Origin: Thiomicrospira aerophila AL3
GTDB lineage: Bacteria; Pseudomonadota; Gammaproteobacteria; Thiomicrospirales; Thiomicrospiraceae
Direction of reading: 5' to 3'
DNA: 64,000 bases
Assembly: GCF_000227665.2 (NCBI RefSeq)
Contig: NZ_CP007030.1
Coordinates: forward strand, 248,001 to 312,000
Shown here: one piece after another, positions 1 through 8,636 of the stretch
Numbering within the stretch: the stretch's first letter is position 1
How the letters are laid out: each line of letters opens with the position of its first letter
The notes under the pieces: generated by a model
Told to the model about the DNA's origin: nothing
The model's database searches: none
What the model saw: the letters and a program-made list of their open reading frames with translations, nothing else
Program-made: the position numbers and the translations under genes

Positions 1-70
1 TAGTGAAACCGTTTGGACCTGCGATTTCTCCTATGATTACGTTAAAATCAATGCGGAGTATCGCTCTTAA
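1..70 (+). CDS. argJ: ArgJ C-terminal end (partial): glutamate N-acetyltransferase
   Basis: The window opens inside a gene. The frame ending at the TAA at 68-70 encodes ...WTCDFSYDYVKINAEYRS, which matches the conserved C-terminus of ArgJ, the bifunctional ornithine acetyltransferase/N-acetylglutamate synthase of arginine synthesis. Only about 23 residues are present, so the call rests on this tail and on context: argJ precedes a mutT-type gene in many gammaproteobacteria, and here the next ATG follows the stop directly. argA lies at 4.9-6.1 kb. Confidence 0.8.
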   Translation, partial: SETVWTCDFSYDYVKINAEYRS

Positions 71-1030
71 ATGTCAGGCGTTGTCGCTGTTGCGGTAGGC
101 TGTTTAATTCGCAATGGTCAGGTGTTGATTGGGCAGCGATTAGCTCGTCAATCCTTTGCTGGTGAGTGGGAGTTTCCTGGTGGCAAGCTAGAAGCCAATG
201 AAACACCTGTTGAGGCATTGGTGCGTGAGTTTAAGGAAGAAACCGGTTTAATTACCGAGGGTTGGCAAGCCTTGATTAGCTATCCATGGACACACCATTT
301 ACCCAAAGGTTCGCTCCAGGTTCAGCTGCATGTGTATGTGACTGAGCAGGCAAGTGGCGAGCTTACCGCCCCTGAAGGGCATGCGTTTGAATGGTGTCCA
401 TTAGCTGATTTGGCTCAGCGTCGCATGCTGGTAGCGAATAAGGGGATTGTGCGGGCACTGCAGTTACCTTCATCCTATATGATTACAGGTGGATTTCACG
501 ACCAACAAGATGCGATAGGGCGCCTTGAGCAGGCCCTCAAACAGGGTATTAAGTTGGTGCAGCTGCGCGCCAAACATCTCGACAAATCCGCGCTTTCTAG
601 GCTTGCTCATGAGATGGCGAAACATTGTCATGGTCATGGTGCAAAGCTCCTGGTTAATACCGCTGTTGACTGGTTTGAGGCGATGCCATTAGTTGATGGC
701 TTACAGTTATCATCCACTGAATTAATGTCTTGCACCAGCAGGCCAGTTGCGAGCGATAAGTTGCTGGGTGTATCTGCTCACAATGCTGTAGAGCTTGCTA
801 AGGCGGCAGAGTTAGTCGCCGATTTTGCGCTGCTATCGCCGGTTAAAGCGACACAAACCCACCCTGATACACCCGCTTTAGGTTGGCCTGCTTTTACTCA
901 ACTCACCCAATCCACGCCGATTCCAGTTTATGCTTTAGGCGGCATGACGCCGAGTGACCTAGCCATTGCGAAGTCAGCCGGTGCACAAGGTATTGCGGCC
1001 ATTAATGGATTATGGCCACAGGCGTTCTAA
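71..1030 (+). CDS. mutT: Nudix hydrolase (MutT) fused to a ThiE/TenI-like domain
   Basis: The N-terminal ~130 residues are a Nudix domain with a complete Nudix box (GGKLEANETPVEAL... REFKEETGL, about residues 38-60), expected to hydrolyse 8-oxo-dGTP and so prevent A:T to C:G transversions. Residues ~137-319 form a thiamine-phosphate-synthase/TenI-like TIM barrel (VQLRAK near the start, YALGGMTPSDL near the end). The 319-residue length fits this known gammaproteobacterial fusion, whereas E. coli MutT is a single domain of about 130 residues. The ATG directly follows the argJ stop, implying one transcript. Whether the ThiE half is catalytic cannot be judged from sequence alone. Confidence 0.9.
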   Translation: MSGVVAVAVGCLIRNGQVLIGQRLARQSFAGEWEFPGGKLEANETPVEALVREFKEETGLITEGWQALISYPWTHHLPKGSLQVQLHVYVTEQASGELTAPEGHAFEWCPLADLAQRRMLVANKGIVRALQLPSSYMITGGFHDQQDAIGRLEQALKQGIKLVQLRAKHLDKSALSRLAHEMAKHCHGHGAKLLVNTAVDWFEAMPLVDGLQLSSTELMSCTSRPVASDKLLGVSAHNAVELAKAAELVADFALLSPVKATQTHPDTPALGWPAFTQLTQSTPIPVYALGGMTPSDLAIAKSAGAQGIAAINGLWPQAF

Positions 1031-1635
1031 TTTCTTTGTGTAACGGACGCTAACCAGGCCTGCAAAGCTTGATGCAATGCTGCGAGCGAACTAGTGTTAT
1101 TAATAATGCTATCGGCTAAGTCTTGGCGTGTGGCGGGGTCCGCTTGTTGAGCCATAATGCTTTCGATTTGTTCAATGGCGCGTTGATCACGGGTTGCAAC
1201 GCGTTGACGTTGTAAAGCAGGGTCGCATTCAATTAATAGGACATGGTCGATTTGATAAGCCGGTTGCATGACTTGGCTAATCACTGGGATGGCAACAAAG
1301 ATCAACTTGTGTTGGGTTTTGAGTACCTCAACTTGAGCGCTTACCTGTTGGCGAACCAAGGGGTGAATGATCTGTTCGATGTCATGTTTCAGTTTTTGAT
1401 CACTGAAAAAAGCCGCGGCGAGTTTTGGGCGGTCTAATTCACCTTGTGGGGTTAAAAATCGATTACCATGATGAGCAATTATCGCTTGCAATCCGGCCTG
1501 TCCGGTTTGCATGAGCTGTTTTGCAACCTGATCGGTATCGATGACTGGATAGCCTTGCTCAGCAAAGTAACTACAAGCCGCCGATTTACCACAGCCTATC
1601 CCACCGATAACGGCAACTACCAGGCCTGGTGTCAT
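1027..1635 (-). CDS. coaE: Dephospho-CoA kinase
   Basis: Catalyses the last step of coenzyme A synthesis, ATP-dependent phosphorylation of dephospho-CoA. The protein starts MTPGLVVAVIGGIGCGKS, with the P-loop GGIGCGKS at residues 10-17, and the DTDQVAKQL segment typical of CoaE follows. I chose the ATG at 1635 (202 residues, normal for the family). A longer reading begins at 1722 but its 29 extra residues precede the P-loop strand and lie inside ppiC. The start overlaps the ppiC stop in an ATGA arrangement, so the two are translationally coupled. The 3' end overlaps the convergent mutT-thiE gene by 4 bases. Two CAGGCCTG palindromes lie in this gene. Confidence 0.93.
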   Translation of the reverse strand: MTPGLVVAVIGGIGCGKSAACSYFAEQGYPVIDTDQVAKQLMQTGQAGLQAIIAHHGNRFLTPQGELDRPKLAAAFFSDQKLKHDIEQIIHPLVRQQVSAQVEVLKTQHKLIFVAIPVISQVMQPAYQIDHVLLIECDPALQRQRVATRDQRAIEQIESIMAQQADPATRQDLADSIINNTSSLAALHQALQAWLASVTQRN

Positions 1636-1919
1636 GGCCACACCTTCTGATGAACCCAAACGATATGCCAACCTAACGACGATTGAAAGGGTTCGCTTGG
1701 GCATGCAACAGGGGCATTCCATAGTCCACGTTCAAAGTCTCGTTCAAGCAGGCCTGGTGCCATAAAACCTAAATCCCCTTCATGCGATTTGCTAACACAG
1801 ATTGAATAGCGCGTGACGGCCTCGGTAAAGCTCAACTCTTGCGCAACTAATCGGGGGTATAGGCGTGCTGCAATTTTTCGCGAAGGCAGCAAGATATGAC
1901 TGGCATGGATTAATGGCAT
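1632..1919 (-). CDS. ppiC: Small parvulin-type peptidyl-prolyl isomerase (PpiC-like)
   Basis: A 95-residue stand-alone parvulin domain. It shows HASHILL at residues 5-11, GDLGFMAPG in the middle and a C-terminal FQSSLGWHIVWV, all hallmarks of the PpiC/rotamase fold that isomerises Xaa-Pro bonds. There is no signal peptide or membrane segment, so it is probably cytoplasmic, like E. coli PpiC (93 residues). It is the first gene of a two-gene unit with coaE (4-base overlap) and diverges from the amidotransferase gene at 1974. Confidence 0.85.
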   Translation of the reverse strand: MPLIHASHILLPSRKIAARLYPRLVAQELSFTEAVTRYSICVSKSHEGDLGFMAPGLLERDFERGLWNAPVACPSEPFQSSLGWHIVWVHQKVWP

Positions 1920-1973
1920 TATTTTTGGTAATCGGTAAAATGGTAAAACTCTATTTTACTGGATGAAAGTCTT

Positions 1974-3782
1974 ATGTGCGGAATTTGCGGTGAGTTTTTG
2001 TGGCGAGACGGACAGCAAGCTGATCAGCAACGAATCAATAAGATGGTTGCGCAGCTCGCCAAACGTGGCCCGGATGCACAAGGGGTGTGGACACACGAGC
2101 AAGTGGGCTTGGGTCATACGCGTTTAGCCATTATTGATTTAAGTTCAGCAGGGCAGCAGCCTATGCAGGATCAAGAGTTAACCTTGGTTTTTAATGGTTG
2201 CATTTATAATTACAAAGCGTTGCGGGCAGAGTTGATTATTCTGGGACATGACTTTCAGTCTGACTCGGATACCGAAGTGATTCTAAAGGCTTATCGTCAG
2301 TGGGGTTCGGAGTGTTTAACTTACCTTGACGGCATGTTTGCTTTTGCTATCTGGGATGACCATCAGCAACAATTATTTTTAGCACGTGACCGCTTTGGGA
2401 TTAAGCCGCTCTATTATGCTTTGACCGATCAGGGTCTGCGTTTTGCGTCAAATACCCAAGCACTCTTGGCGTCAGGCGGCATCAATACGGATATTGATCC
2501 AGTGGGTTTGCATTTCCAGTTAACCCTACATGGTGTGATTCCGGCGCCACATACCATCTTAAAAGGCATTAGAAAGTTACAGCCAGGGCATTACATGCTG
2601 GTGCAGCCGGATGGTCAAATTTTTGTGCGCCAATACTGGCAGCTCAATGCCCAACGTCCAGAGGCTACGGATTCAGCTAAGCCGCAAACTGAGCAGGCCT
2701 GGTTAGATGCTACGCATGATGCGTTAAAAAAAGCGGTGGCTAAGCGAATGGCAGCGGCAGATGTGCCGGTCGGCGTTTTGCTTTCTGGTGGGCTGGATTC
2801 GAGCCTACTGGTCGGATTGTTAGCCGAAGCAGGGGTGAGCCATATCAAAACTTTTTCGATTGGATTTGAAGATGTTGCTGATGAGCGTGGTTCTGAGTTT
2901 GAGTACTCAGATAAAGTGGTTGCGCGTTATCAAACCGACCATCATAAATATATTGTACCGAATAGCCAGGTACTGCCTCGTTTACCAGAAGCGATTGCGG
3001 CTATGTCCGAACCCATGGTAGGCCAAGATGCGGTAGCCTTTTATTTGTTATCTGAACAGGTGTCACAAGATGTCAAGGTGGTGCTATCAGGTCAGGGCGC
3101 CGACGAAGTGTTTGCCGGCTATTTCTGGTACCCGCAGATGGCGGCGGCAGAAGGCTCGGCGCTAGAGCGATTTGCGCCTTACTATTTTGATCGCAGTCAT
3201 GAGGAATGGTTGCAAACTGTTCATCCGCGTTTTCATCTAAATGATGTAACCAGTGACTATGTCGCAGAGCGTTTAACCGAGCCAGGCGCGGATAGTTTTT
3301 TAGATCAAGTGTTGCGTTTTGATAGCACGACCTTAATTGTTGATGACCCGGTCAAGCGTGTCGACAACATGACCATGGCTTGGGGCTTAGAAGCGAGAGT
3401 GCCTTTTTTGGATAAGGATTTAGTTGAATTGGTGATGCAAGCGCCTCCCGAACTTAAACTGGCGGATGGCGGTAAGACTTTATTAAAAAGGATGGCACGA
3501 GGCCTGATTCCTGACGAGGTTATTGATCGACCCAAAGGTTATTTCCCTATGCCAGCACTTAAATTTGTACGCGGGGAGTTTTATGACTTTATGCGGGATA
3601 TTTTATTAAGCCCCGCAGCACAAGCGCGCGGTTTATTTAATCAGGATTACATTGCAAGATTATTAGCGAGTCCTGAAGCTCCTGAAAACTTTACCGCCAT
3701 TAAGGGTTCCAAGCTTTGGCATTGTGCGCTACTAGAGCTGTGGCTGCAAACCCATGTTGACCCATATAACTTAGCGCACTAA
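1974..3782 (+). CDS. asnB: AsnB-family glutamine-dependent amidotransferase (asparagine synthetase or NAGGN amidotransferase)
   Basis: 602 residues with an N-terminal Ntn glutaminase domain (MCGICGE; Cys2 is the nucleophile after Met removal; RGPD near residue 33; FNGCIYNY near 74) and a C-terminal ATP-pyrophosphatase synthetase domain (SGGLDSS near 266-272). The stretch FYLLSEQV...SGQGADEVFAGYFWYP recalls the N-acetylglutaminylglutamine amide (NAGGN) amidotransferases of osmoprotectant synthesis as much as classical AsnB. The GNAT ligase and M42 peptidase that usually accompany the NAGGN enzyme are not adjacent here, so substrate assignment is open. FNGCIYNY is a variant of the usual FNGEIYN, with Cys replacing Glu. 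Confidence 0.85.
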   Translation: MCGICGEFLWRDGQQADQQRINKMVAQLAKRGPDAQGVWTHEQVGLGHTRLAIIDLSSAGQQPMQDQELTLVFNGCIYNYKALRAELIILGHDFQSDSDTEVILKAYRQWGSECLTYLDGMFAFAIWDDHQQQLFLARDRFGIKPLYYALTDQGLRFASNTQALLASGGINTDIDPVGLHFQLTLHGVIPAPHTILKGIRKLQPGHYMLVQPDGQIFVRQYWQLNAQRPEATDSAKPQTEQAWLDATHDALKKAVAKRMAAADVPVGVLLSGGLDSSLLVGLLAEAGVSHIKTFSIGFEDVADERGSEFEYSDKVVARYQTDHHKYIVPNSQVLPRLPEAIAAMSEPMVGQDAVAFYLLSEQVSQDVKVVLSGQGADEVFAGYFWYPQMAAAEGSALERFAPYYFDRSHEEWLQTVHPRFHLNDVTSDYVAERLTEPGADSFLDQVLRFDSTTLIVDDPVKRVDNMTMAWGLEARVPFLDKDLVELVMQAPPELKLADGGKTLLKRMARGLIPDEVIDRPKGYFPMPALKFVRGEFYDFMRDILLSPAAQARGLFNQDYIARLLASPEAPENFTAIKGSKLWHCALLELWLQTHVDPYNLAH

Positions 3783-3847
3783 CGTGATGGCAAGAATTGG
3801 CGTATAATAACCAAGCATTTTACTAGGACATTAAATAGGAGTTTAAG

Positions 3848-4198
3848 ATGAGTTTTGAAATGGATGAGCAAACTGTGCTCGCAAAAATCGATGAGCAGGT
3901 TAAAAACAATCCGGTTGTGTTGTATATGAAAGGCACGCCTCAAATGCCATCCTGTGGTTTTTCCAGTCGTACGGCAGCGGCTTTGGTTGAAACGGGTGAA
4001 AAGTTTGCGTTTGTAAATGTGTTAGCAGATCAAGGGATTTATCAGTTTTTGCCTAAATATCAAGATTGGCCAACCTTTCCACAGCTTTACATCGACGGCG
4101 AATTACAAGGCGGGTGCGATATTACGCTTGAGTTAGCTGAGAGTGGCGAGCTAAAAGCGCTAATGGCGGCCGCCAATGCCAAGGTCGACCAAGCTTAA
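3848..4198 (+). CDS. grxD: Monothiol glutaredoxin, Grx4 type
   Basis: 116 residues containing the monothiol active site CGFS (Cys36 in MPSCGFSS) with the preceding KGTP and the later WPTFPQLYI and GGCDI motifs of the class II glutaredoxins. These proteins bind a bridging [2Fe-2S] cluster with glutathione and deliver or store Fe-S clusters, often with BolA. AGGAG-type Shine-Dalgarno sequence (TAGGAGTTTAAG) precedes the ATG. It stands alone and converges on rnt. Confidence 0.95.
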   Translation: MSFEMDEQTVLAKIDEQVKNNPVVLYMKGTPQMPSCGFSSRTAAALVETGEKFAFVNVLADQGIYQFLPKYQDWPTFPQLYIDGELQGGCDITLELAESGELKALMAAANAKVDQA

Positions 4199-4209
4199 TC
4201 AGCTATTGC

Positions 4210-4863
4210 TTAAGCGCGACTTGGCTTGTCAAGTTTCCATTGATTCACGATTCGGCAGAATAGACGCCCTGTTTGCAGGGTGTCATAAGCTGCTTCATGA
4301 GCCTTGTCATGGTCCCAGTCAAAGCCGGCCATTTTAACTGCCTTGCTTAAAACCGTCTCACCATATACCAGGCCTGCTAATGAAACCGTGTCAAAGGTAC
4401 TAAACTGGTGAAAAGGTGATTTCATTTTATTCCGCTCGGCCGCATGTTTTATAAAATTCAAATCAAACATGGCATTATGGCCCACTAAAATGGCGCGAGT
4501 GCAGCCACTGGCTTTAATGGCGGTATTGATCGGTTGAAATAGTTTTTCAAGCGCTGTCCGCTCGGACTTGGCATCTCGAAAAGGATGGTAAGGATCCTCA
4601 ATGCCATTAAACTTTAGGGCACTTTGATCTAGTTTTGAGCCCTCAAAGGGTAAGATGTTCTCTTGGAACAGTGACCCAGTAATCAGTTCACCCTGCTCAT
4701 TCATGTCTAGCAATAGCACGGCAACCTGTAGCAGCGCATGACTATTAGGGTCGAATCCAGCCGTTTCAACATCGACCACCACGGGTAAAAACCCACGAAA
4801 ACGATCTTTAATGTCAGTAATGCTCGGCGTTGCTTCAGGGGATTCGAGTAGGGATTGGGTCAT
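4210..4863 (-). CDS. rnt: Ribonuclease T
   Basis: DEDD-family 3'-5' exoribonuclease that trims the 3' ends of tRNAs, 5S and 23S rRNA. The acidic motifs are visible: VVVDVETAGF near residues 27-36 (Exo I), GHNAMFDLNF near 149-158 (Exo II) and HEAAYDTLQT near 189-198 (Exo III, DEDDh type with the His). 217 residues matches the family. The start codon overlaps the argA stop (ATGA), so rnt is the downstream cistron of an argA-rnt unit. Confidence 0.95.
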   Translation of the reverse strand: MTQSLLESPEATPSITDIKDRFRGFLPVVVDVETAGFDPNSHALLQVAVLLLDMNEQGELITGSLFQENILPFEGSKLDQSALKFNGIEDPYHPFRDAKSERTALEKLFQPINTAIKASGCTRAILVGHNAMFDLNFIKHAAERNKMKSPFHQFSTFDTVSLAGLVYGETVLSKAVKMAGFDWDHDKAHEAAYDTLQTGRLFCRIVNQWKLDKPSRA

Positions 4864-6143
4864 GTTAGGGCTTTAATAAGTACTTTAGATTGACGTTGAA
4901 AATTATAGAGCTGTTGCTTTTGTGGCGGCAGGTCATCCAGATTGGCTAATACAAATCCCTGTTCAATAAACCAATGATAAGTATGGGTAGTAAGCAAGAA
5001 TAGCTGTTTGATGCCCTGTTCCCTAGCCTTATGAACAAGGTGTGTAATCAATTCTTCACCTAAGCCCTGACCTTGATAGCTAGGGTCAATGGCGAGGCAA
5101 GCGAGCTCGGCCTGTGCATTGGGGTGAGGATAAAGCGCGGCACAACCTAAAATGTGGCTATCACGTTCGATAACAAAAAACTGGTTGATTTCAAGTTCAA
5201 GGCGCTCTCTGGAGCGTTTAACGAGCATGCCCTTTTGCTCTAAGGGTGAAATTAAATCAATAATCCCACTCACATCCTCGATACGTGCTTGACGAATCTG
5301 GTGGTAGCGATCGGTGAAAACCAGTGAGCCAATACCGTCACGGCTAAATAACTCAATTAACAAACTGGTGGGATCTGACTCATTAAGTAGGTGAATACGT
5401 TTGACTTGTTGTGCATTGTCAGCAAGGCATTGAATGAGATCGGCTTGGTTGGCATTTTGTGCGGGCCAATGAGTCAGTTGGTTAAGACTGAGTTGCTTGG
5501 GCAGGCCGCTCATTTGATCGCTTGAAGTAAACACCATCAATTTGTCTGCGTGGATTTTACTCGCAACCCAGCAGGCCTGCTCAAGGGTGTTGAGGTTAAA
5601 CACTTCACCGGTCAGCGAGTAGGCTAAAGGCGTAAGTAGTGCAATTTGGTTCGAATCTAACACGGCTTGCAATGCGGTTTGATTAACCTTGCGAATTAAA
5701 CCGGTATGTTGGTAGTCAACGCCATCAATGACACCCCTTGGTTTGGCGATGACCCAGTTCCCTGAGCAGAGGGTCAGTGGGAATGGATGATGGGTCTGTT
5801 GGCGACTAAAGGCCGCTTCTAACATACTGCGCACTTCACCAATGGTGCGTTGTAAAACAGGGAGCATGTCAGGCGAAGTAATGCGAATTTGATGGTGGGT
5901 TGACCATTCAATGCCCGCCTGTTCAAGTGCCTGATTAATTTGTAGGGTGGCGCCCATTACGATAATAAGACGTAAGCCCAGTGCATTAAGGTGCGAAATG
6001 TCTTCAGCAAATTCCTGTAACTGCTCACGATGCTCTAGTAATTCGCCGGGCAAATACACCACGCACACTTTACCGCGATGTTGCGCAACATAGTCGGATG
6101 CTTGGCGAAGGTTGTTGAGAAAATCAAGTTCAGATTGTTTCAT
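4860..6143 (-). CDS. argA: N-acetylglutamate synthase (amino-acid kinase fold plus GNAT)
   Basis: First enzyme of arginine synthesis, acetyl-CoA plus glutamate to N-acetylglutamate. Residues ~1-280 form an amino-acid-kinase-like domain (VCVVYLPGELL, LRLIIVMGA; in this family it is regulatory and binds arginine). Residues ~285-427 are a GNAT acetyltransferase domain with the acetyl-CoA loop DPSYQGQGLGEELI. 427 residues is typical of classical ArgA. An argJ-type acetyltransferase is also present (end at position 70), so acetylglutamate can probably be both made de novo and recycled. It is followed by rnt with a 4-base overlap and diverges from ilvD. Confidence 0.95.
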   Translation of the reverse strand: MKQSELDFLNNLRQASDYVAQHRGKVCVVYLPGELLEHREQLQEFAEDISHLNALGLRLIIVMGATLQINQALEQAGIEWSTHHQIRITSPDMLPVLQRTIGEVRSMLEAAFSRQQTHHPFPLTLCSGNWVIAKPRGVIDGVDYQHTGLIRKVNQTALQAVLDSNQIALLTPLAYSLTGEVFNLNTLEQACWVASKIHADKLMVFTSSDQMSGLPKQLSLNQLTHWPAQNANQADLIQCLADNAQQVKRIHLLNESDPTSLLIELFSRDGIGSLVFTDRYHQIRQARIEDVSGIIDLISPLEQKGMLVKRSRERLELEINQFFVIERDSHILGCAALYPHPNAQAELACLAIDPSYQGQGLGEELITHLVHKAREQGIKQLFLLTTHTYHWFIEQGFVLANLDDLPPQKQQLYNFQRQSKVLIKALT

Positions 6144-6261
6144 GAGGTTTCGTAATTATGAGAAAATGTTAAAAATATTTTTAACAACTACAGACTTTTT
6201 TAAGTATAGCAAAGCAATAACTAAAAGTTTGATTATCTAAGCGTTTGTTTAAGGAGAAACT

Positions 6262-8166
6262 ATGCCAGCATATCGTTCAAGAACCAGTACTCACGGCCGT
6301 AACATGGCCGGCGCGCGTGCGTTATGGCGTGCTACCGGGATGAATACAGAAGACTTTGGTAAACCGATTATTGCGATTGCTAACTCATTTACTCAATTTG
6401 TGCCGGGCCATGTGCATCTAAAAGACCTGGGTCAGCTAGTAGCAGGTGTTATTGAACAGTCGGGTGGTGTGGCAAAAGAGTTTAATACGATTGCAGTCGA
6501 TGATGGTATTGCCATGGGGCATGATGGCATGTTGTACTCTTTGCCGTCACGCGAGGTGATTGCTGATTCGGTTGAGTATATGGTCAATGCACACTGCGCC
6601 GATGCACTAGTATGTATTTCAAACTGTGACAAAATCACCCCCGGTATGTTGATGGCCGCGATGCGCTTAAATATTCCAACCATTTTTGTTTCCGGTGGTC
6701 CGATGGAGTCGGGCAAAACGGTGATAGGTGGTCAAACGATTAAGCTTGACTTGGTTGATGCGATGGTGATGGCTGCCGATGATAAGGTCACGGATGAAGA
6801 GGTTGAGTCTGTTGAGGTTTCTGCCTGTCCGACCTGTGGTTCTTGCTCGGGCATGTTTACTGCTAATTCGATGAACTGTCTTGCTGAAGCTTTGGGTATG
6901 GCTTTGCCTGGTAATGGGTCAGTACTAGCCACCCACGCTGATCGTAAGCATTTGTTTGAAGAAGCGGGTCGCCGTATTGTAGAAATCGCCAAAGAGTATT
7001 ATGAGCAAGATAATGACAAGGTGCTGCCACGCTCAATTGCTACCTTTAGTGCATTTCAAAATGCCGTGGCATTAGATGTGGCAATGGGGGGGTCAACCAA
7101 TACGGTGTTACACTTATTGGCTGTTGCACATGAGGCAGGCGTTGAATTTACGATGGCAGACATCGATGCGATGTCTCGTAAAGTACCATGTTTATCTAAA
7201 GTTGCTCCCAATTCAAAAATCTATCATATGGAAGACGTTCACCGCGCGGGCGGTATTATGCGCTTATTAGGCGAATTAGACCGCGGTGGCTTGCTAGATC
7301 CTGATACTTATACAGTGCATGCATCCACACTGGGTGCGGCACTAGAACTATGGGATATTCGCCGTAATCCGTCGGAAGCGGTGCAGAAGTTTTACATGGC
7401 GGCGCCGGGTAATGTTAGAACCACCCAGGCCTTTAGCCAAGATAAGCGTTGGAAAACACTTGATACAGATTATGAAAACGGCTGTATTCGCTCAGTTGAA
7501 CATGCTTATACGCAAGACGGGGGGTTAGCCGTGTTATTTGGTAATATCGCACAAGATGGCTGTATTGTTAAAACGGCCGGTATTGATGAAAGTATGCTTG
7601 AGGTCGAACAGCTGCAATATACCACCAGTGTGCCAACCTCAACTATCCGTGTGTTTAGTGGTCCAGCGCGAATTTATGAAAGTCAAGATGCGGCGGTAGC
7701 GGCCATTTTGGGTGATGAGATTCAAAAAGGTGATGTGGTGTTAATTCGTTATGAAGGTCCAAAGGGTGGACCGGGTATGCAGGAAATGCTTTATCCCACC
7801 AGTTACCTTAAATCAAAAGGCTTAGGCAAATACTGTGCTTTGTTAACGGATGGGCGTTTTTCAGGTGGTACATCGGGGTTATCAATTGGTCACGCTTCAC
7901 CAGAAGCCGCGGAGGGTGGCAATATTGGCTTGGTTGAAGAGGGTGACATTATTGAAATTGATATTCCAAACCGGTCAATTAACGTTAAGGTGAGTGACTA
8001 TGAACTGTCGCAACGACGTCAAAAAATGTTAGCGAAAGGTGACAAGGCATGGAAGCCAGAGCACCCAAGAGAGCGTCGTGTTTCAGCCGCCTTACGTGCC
8101 TATGCTGCGATGACAACAAGTGCAGCGTTTGGTGCCGTTAGACGAGTAGAGCAAATCGAAAAATAG
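6262..8166 (+). CDS. ilvD: Dihydroxy-acid dehydratase
   Basis: Dehydrates 2,3-dihydroxy-isovalerate and -methylvalerate in valine/isoleucine synthesis, using an Fe-S cluster. Signature segments are [10 protein letters not shown] and [18 protein letters not shown], which carry cluster cysteines, and GGPGMQEM with [16 protein letters not shown] near the C-terminus. 634 residues, slightly longer than E. coli IlvD (616). AAGGAGAAA precedes the ATG. It is apart from the ilvBHC operon at 38.5 kb and is followed after 10 bases by the TerB-like gene. Confidence 0.97.
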   Translation: MPAYRSRTSTHGRNMAGARALWRATGMNTEDFGKPIIAIANSFTQFVPGHVHLKDLGQLVAGVIEQSGGVAKEFNTIAVDDGIAMGHDGMLYSLPSREVIADSVEYMVNAHCADALVCISNCDKITPGMLMAAMRLNIPTIFVSGGPMESGKTVIGGQTIKLDLVDAMVMAADDKVTDEEVESVEVSACPTCGSCSGMFTANSMNCLAEALGMALPGNGSVLATHADRKHLFEEAGRRIVEIAKEYYEQDNDKVLPRSIATFSAFQNAVALDVAMGGSTNTVLHLLAVAHEAGVEFTMADIDAMSRKVPCLSKVAPNSKIYHMEDVHRAGGIMRLLGELDRGGLLDPDTYTVHASTLGAALELWDIRRNPSEAVQKFYMAAPGNVRTTQAFSQDKRWKTLDTDYENGCIRSVEHAYTQDGGLAVLFGNIAQDGCIVKTAGIDESMLEVEQLQYTTSVPTSTIRVFSGPARIYESQDAAVAAILGDEIQKGDVVLIRYEGPKGGPGMQEMLYPTSYLKSKGLGKYCALLTDGRFSGGTSGLSIGHASPEAAEGGNIGLVEEGDIIEIDIPNRSINVKVSDYELSQRRQKMLAKGDKAWKPEHPRERRVSAALRAYAAMTTSAAFGAVRRVEQIEK

Positions 8167-8176
8167 GAGTGACGTT

Positions 8177-8575
8177 ATGTTTGTAGATCGACTTAGTCAA
8201 GCACAGCGTCAAGCCTTGCTTGACCTTGCCGTAATAACGGCAGGGATTGATAATGATGTTTCTGAAGAAGAAATGCAGTACCTAGAAGAGTTGTCAGTCA
8301 ACTACGGCCTTAACTTGGATTTAGAAAATCATCGTACCAGTTCTATTGATGATTTGATTTCGGTGCTTGATAGCAAGCAGTCCAAGGTAATCGTGCTTCA
8401 GGAATTAATTAAGCTATCTTATAAAGATGGTCATTTTGGTCCAGAAGAGCAGCAAAAAGTGTTTCAGATTGCACAAAAGCTTGGCTTAAATGATCCAGAG
8501 CTACTGCTAGCTATTGAAAAGTGGGTTAGGCAGGGCTTTGATTGGTTGCATGAAGGTGAGCAGCTGCTCAACTAG
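8177..8575 (+). CDS. TerB-like helical protein of unknown function
   Basis: 132 residues, acidic, predicted all-helical, with no signal peptide or membrane segment. It resembles TerB/DjlA-N-type domains in its repeated pattern of acidic helix ends (DNDVSEEEMQYLEEL and KDGHFGPEEQQKVFQIA), which in TerB proteins bind metal. GGAG lies upstream and only 10 bases separate it from ilvD, so it is probably cotranscribed, and a strong terminator follows. Function is unknown; the TerB link is by pattern only. Confidence 0.6.
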   Translation: MFVDRLSQAQRQALLDLAVITAGIDNDVSEEEMQYLEELSVNYGLNLDLENHRTSSIDDLISVLDSKQSKVIVLQELIKLSYKDGHFGPEEQQKVFQIAQKLGLNDPELLLAIEKWVRQGFDWLHEGEQLLN

Positions 8576-8592
8576 TTTTAATATAGATTGAC

Positions 8593-8625
8593 AATAAAAA
8601 ACCCGGATTATCCGGGTTTTTTATT
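8593..8625. terminator. Bidirectional rho-independent terminator
   Basis: AAAAAACCCGGAT/ATCCGGGTTTTTT forms a near-perfect palindromic stem with A-runs and T-runs on both sides, so it can stop transcription from ilvD (plus strand) and from soxA (minus strand), which converge here. Confidence 0.93.
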
Positions 8626-8636
8626 GTGTCAGAAAA

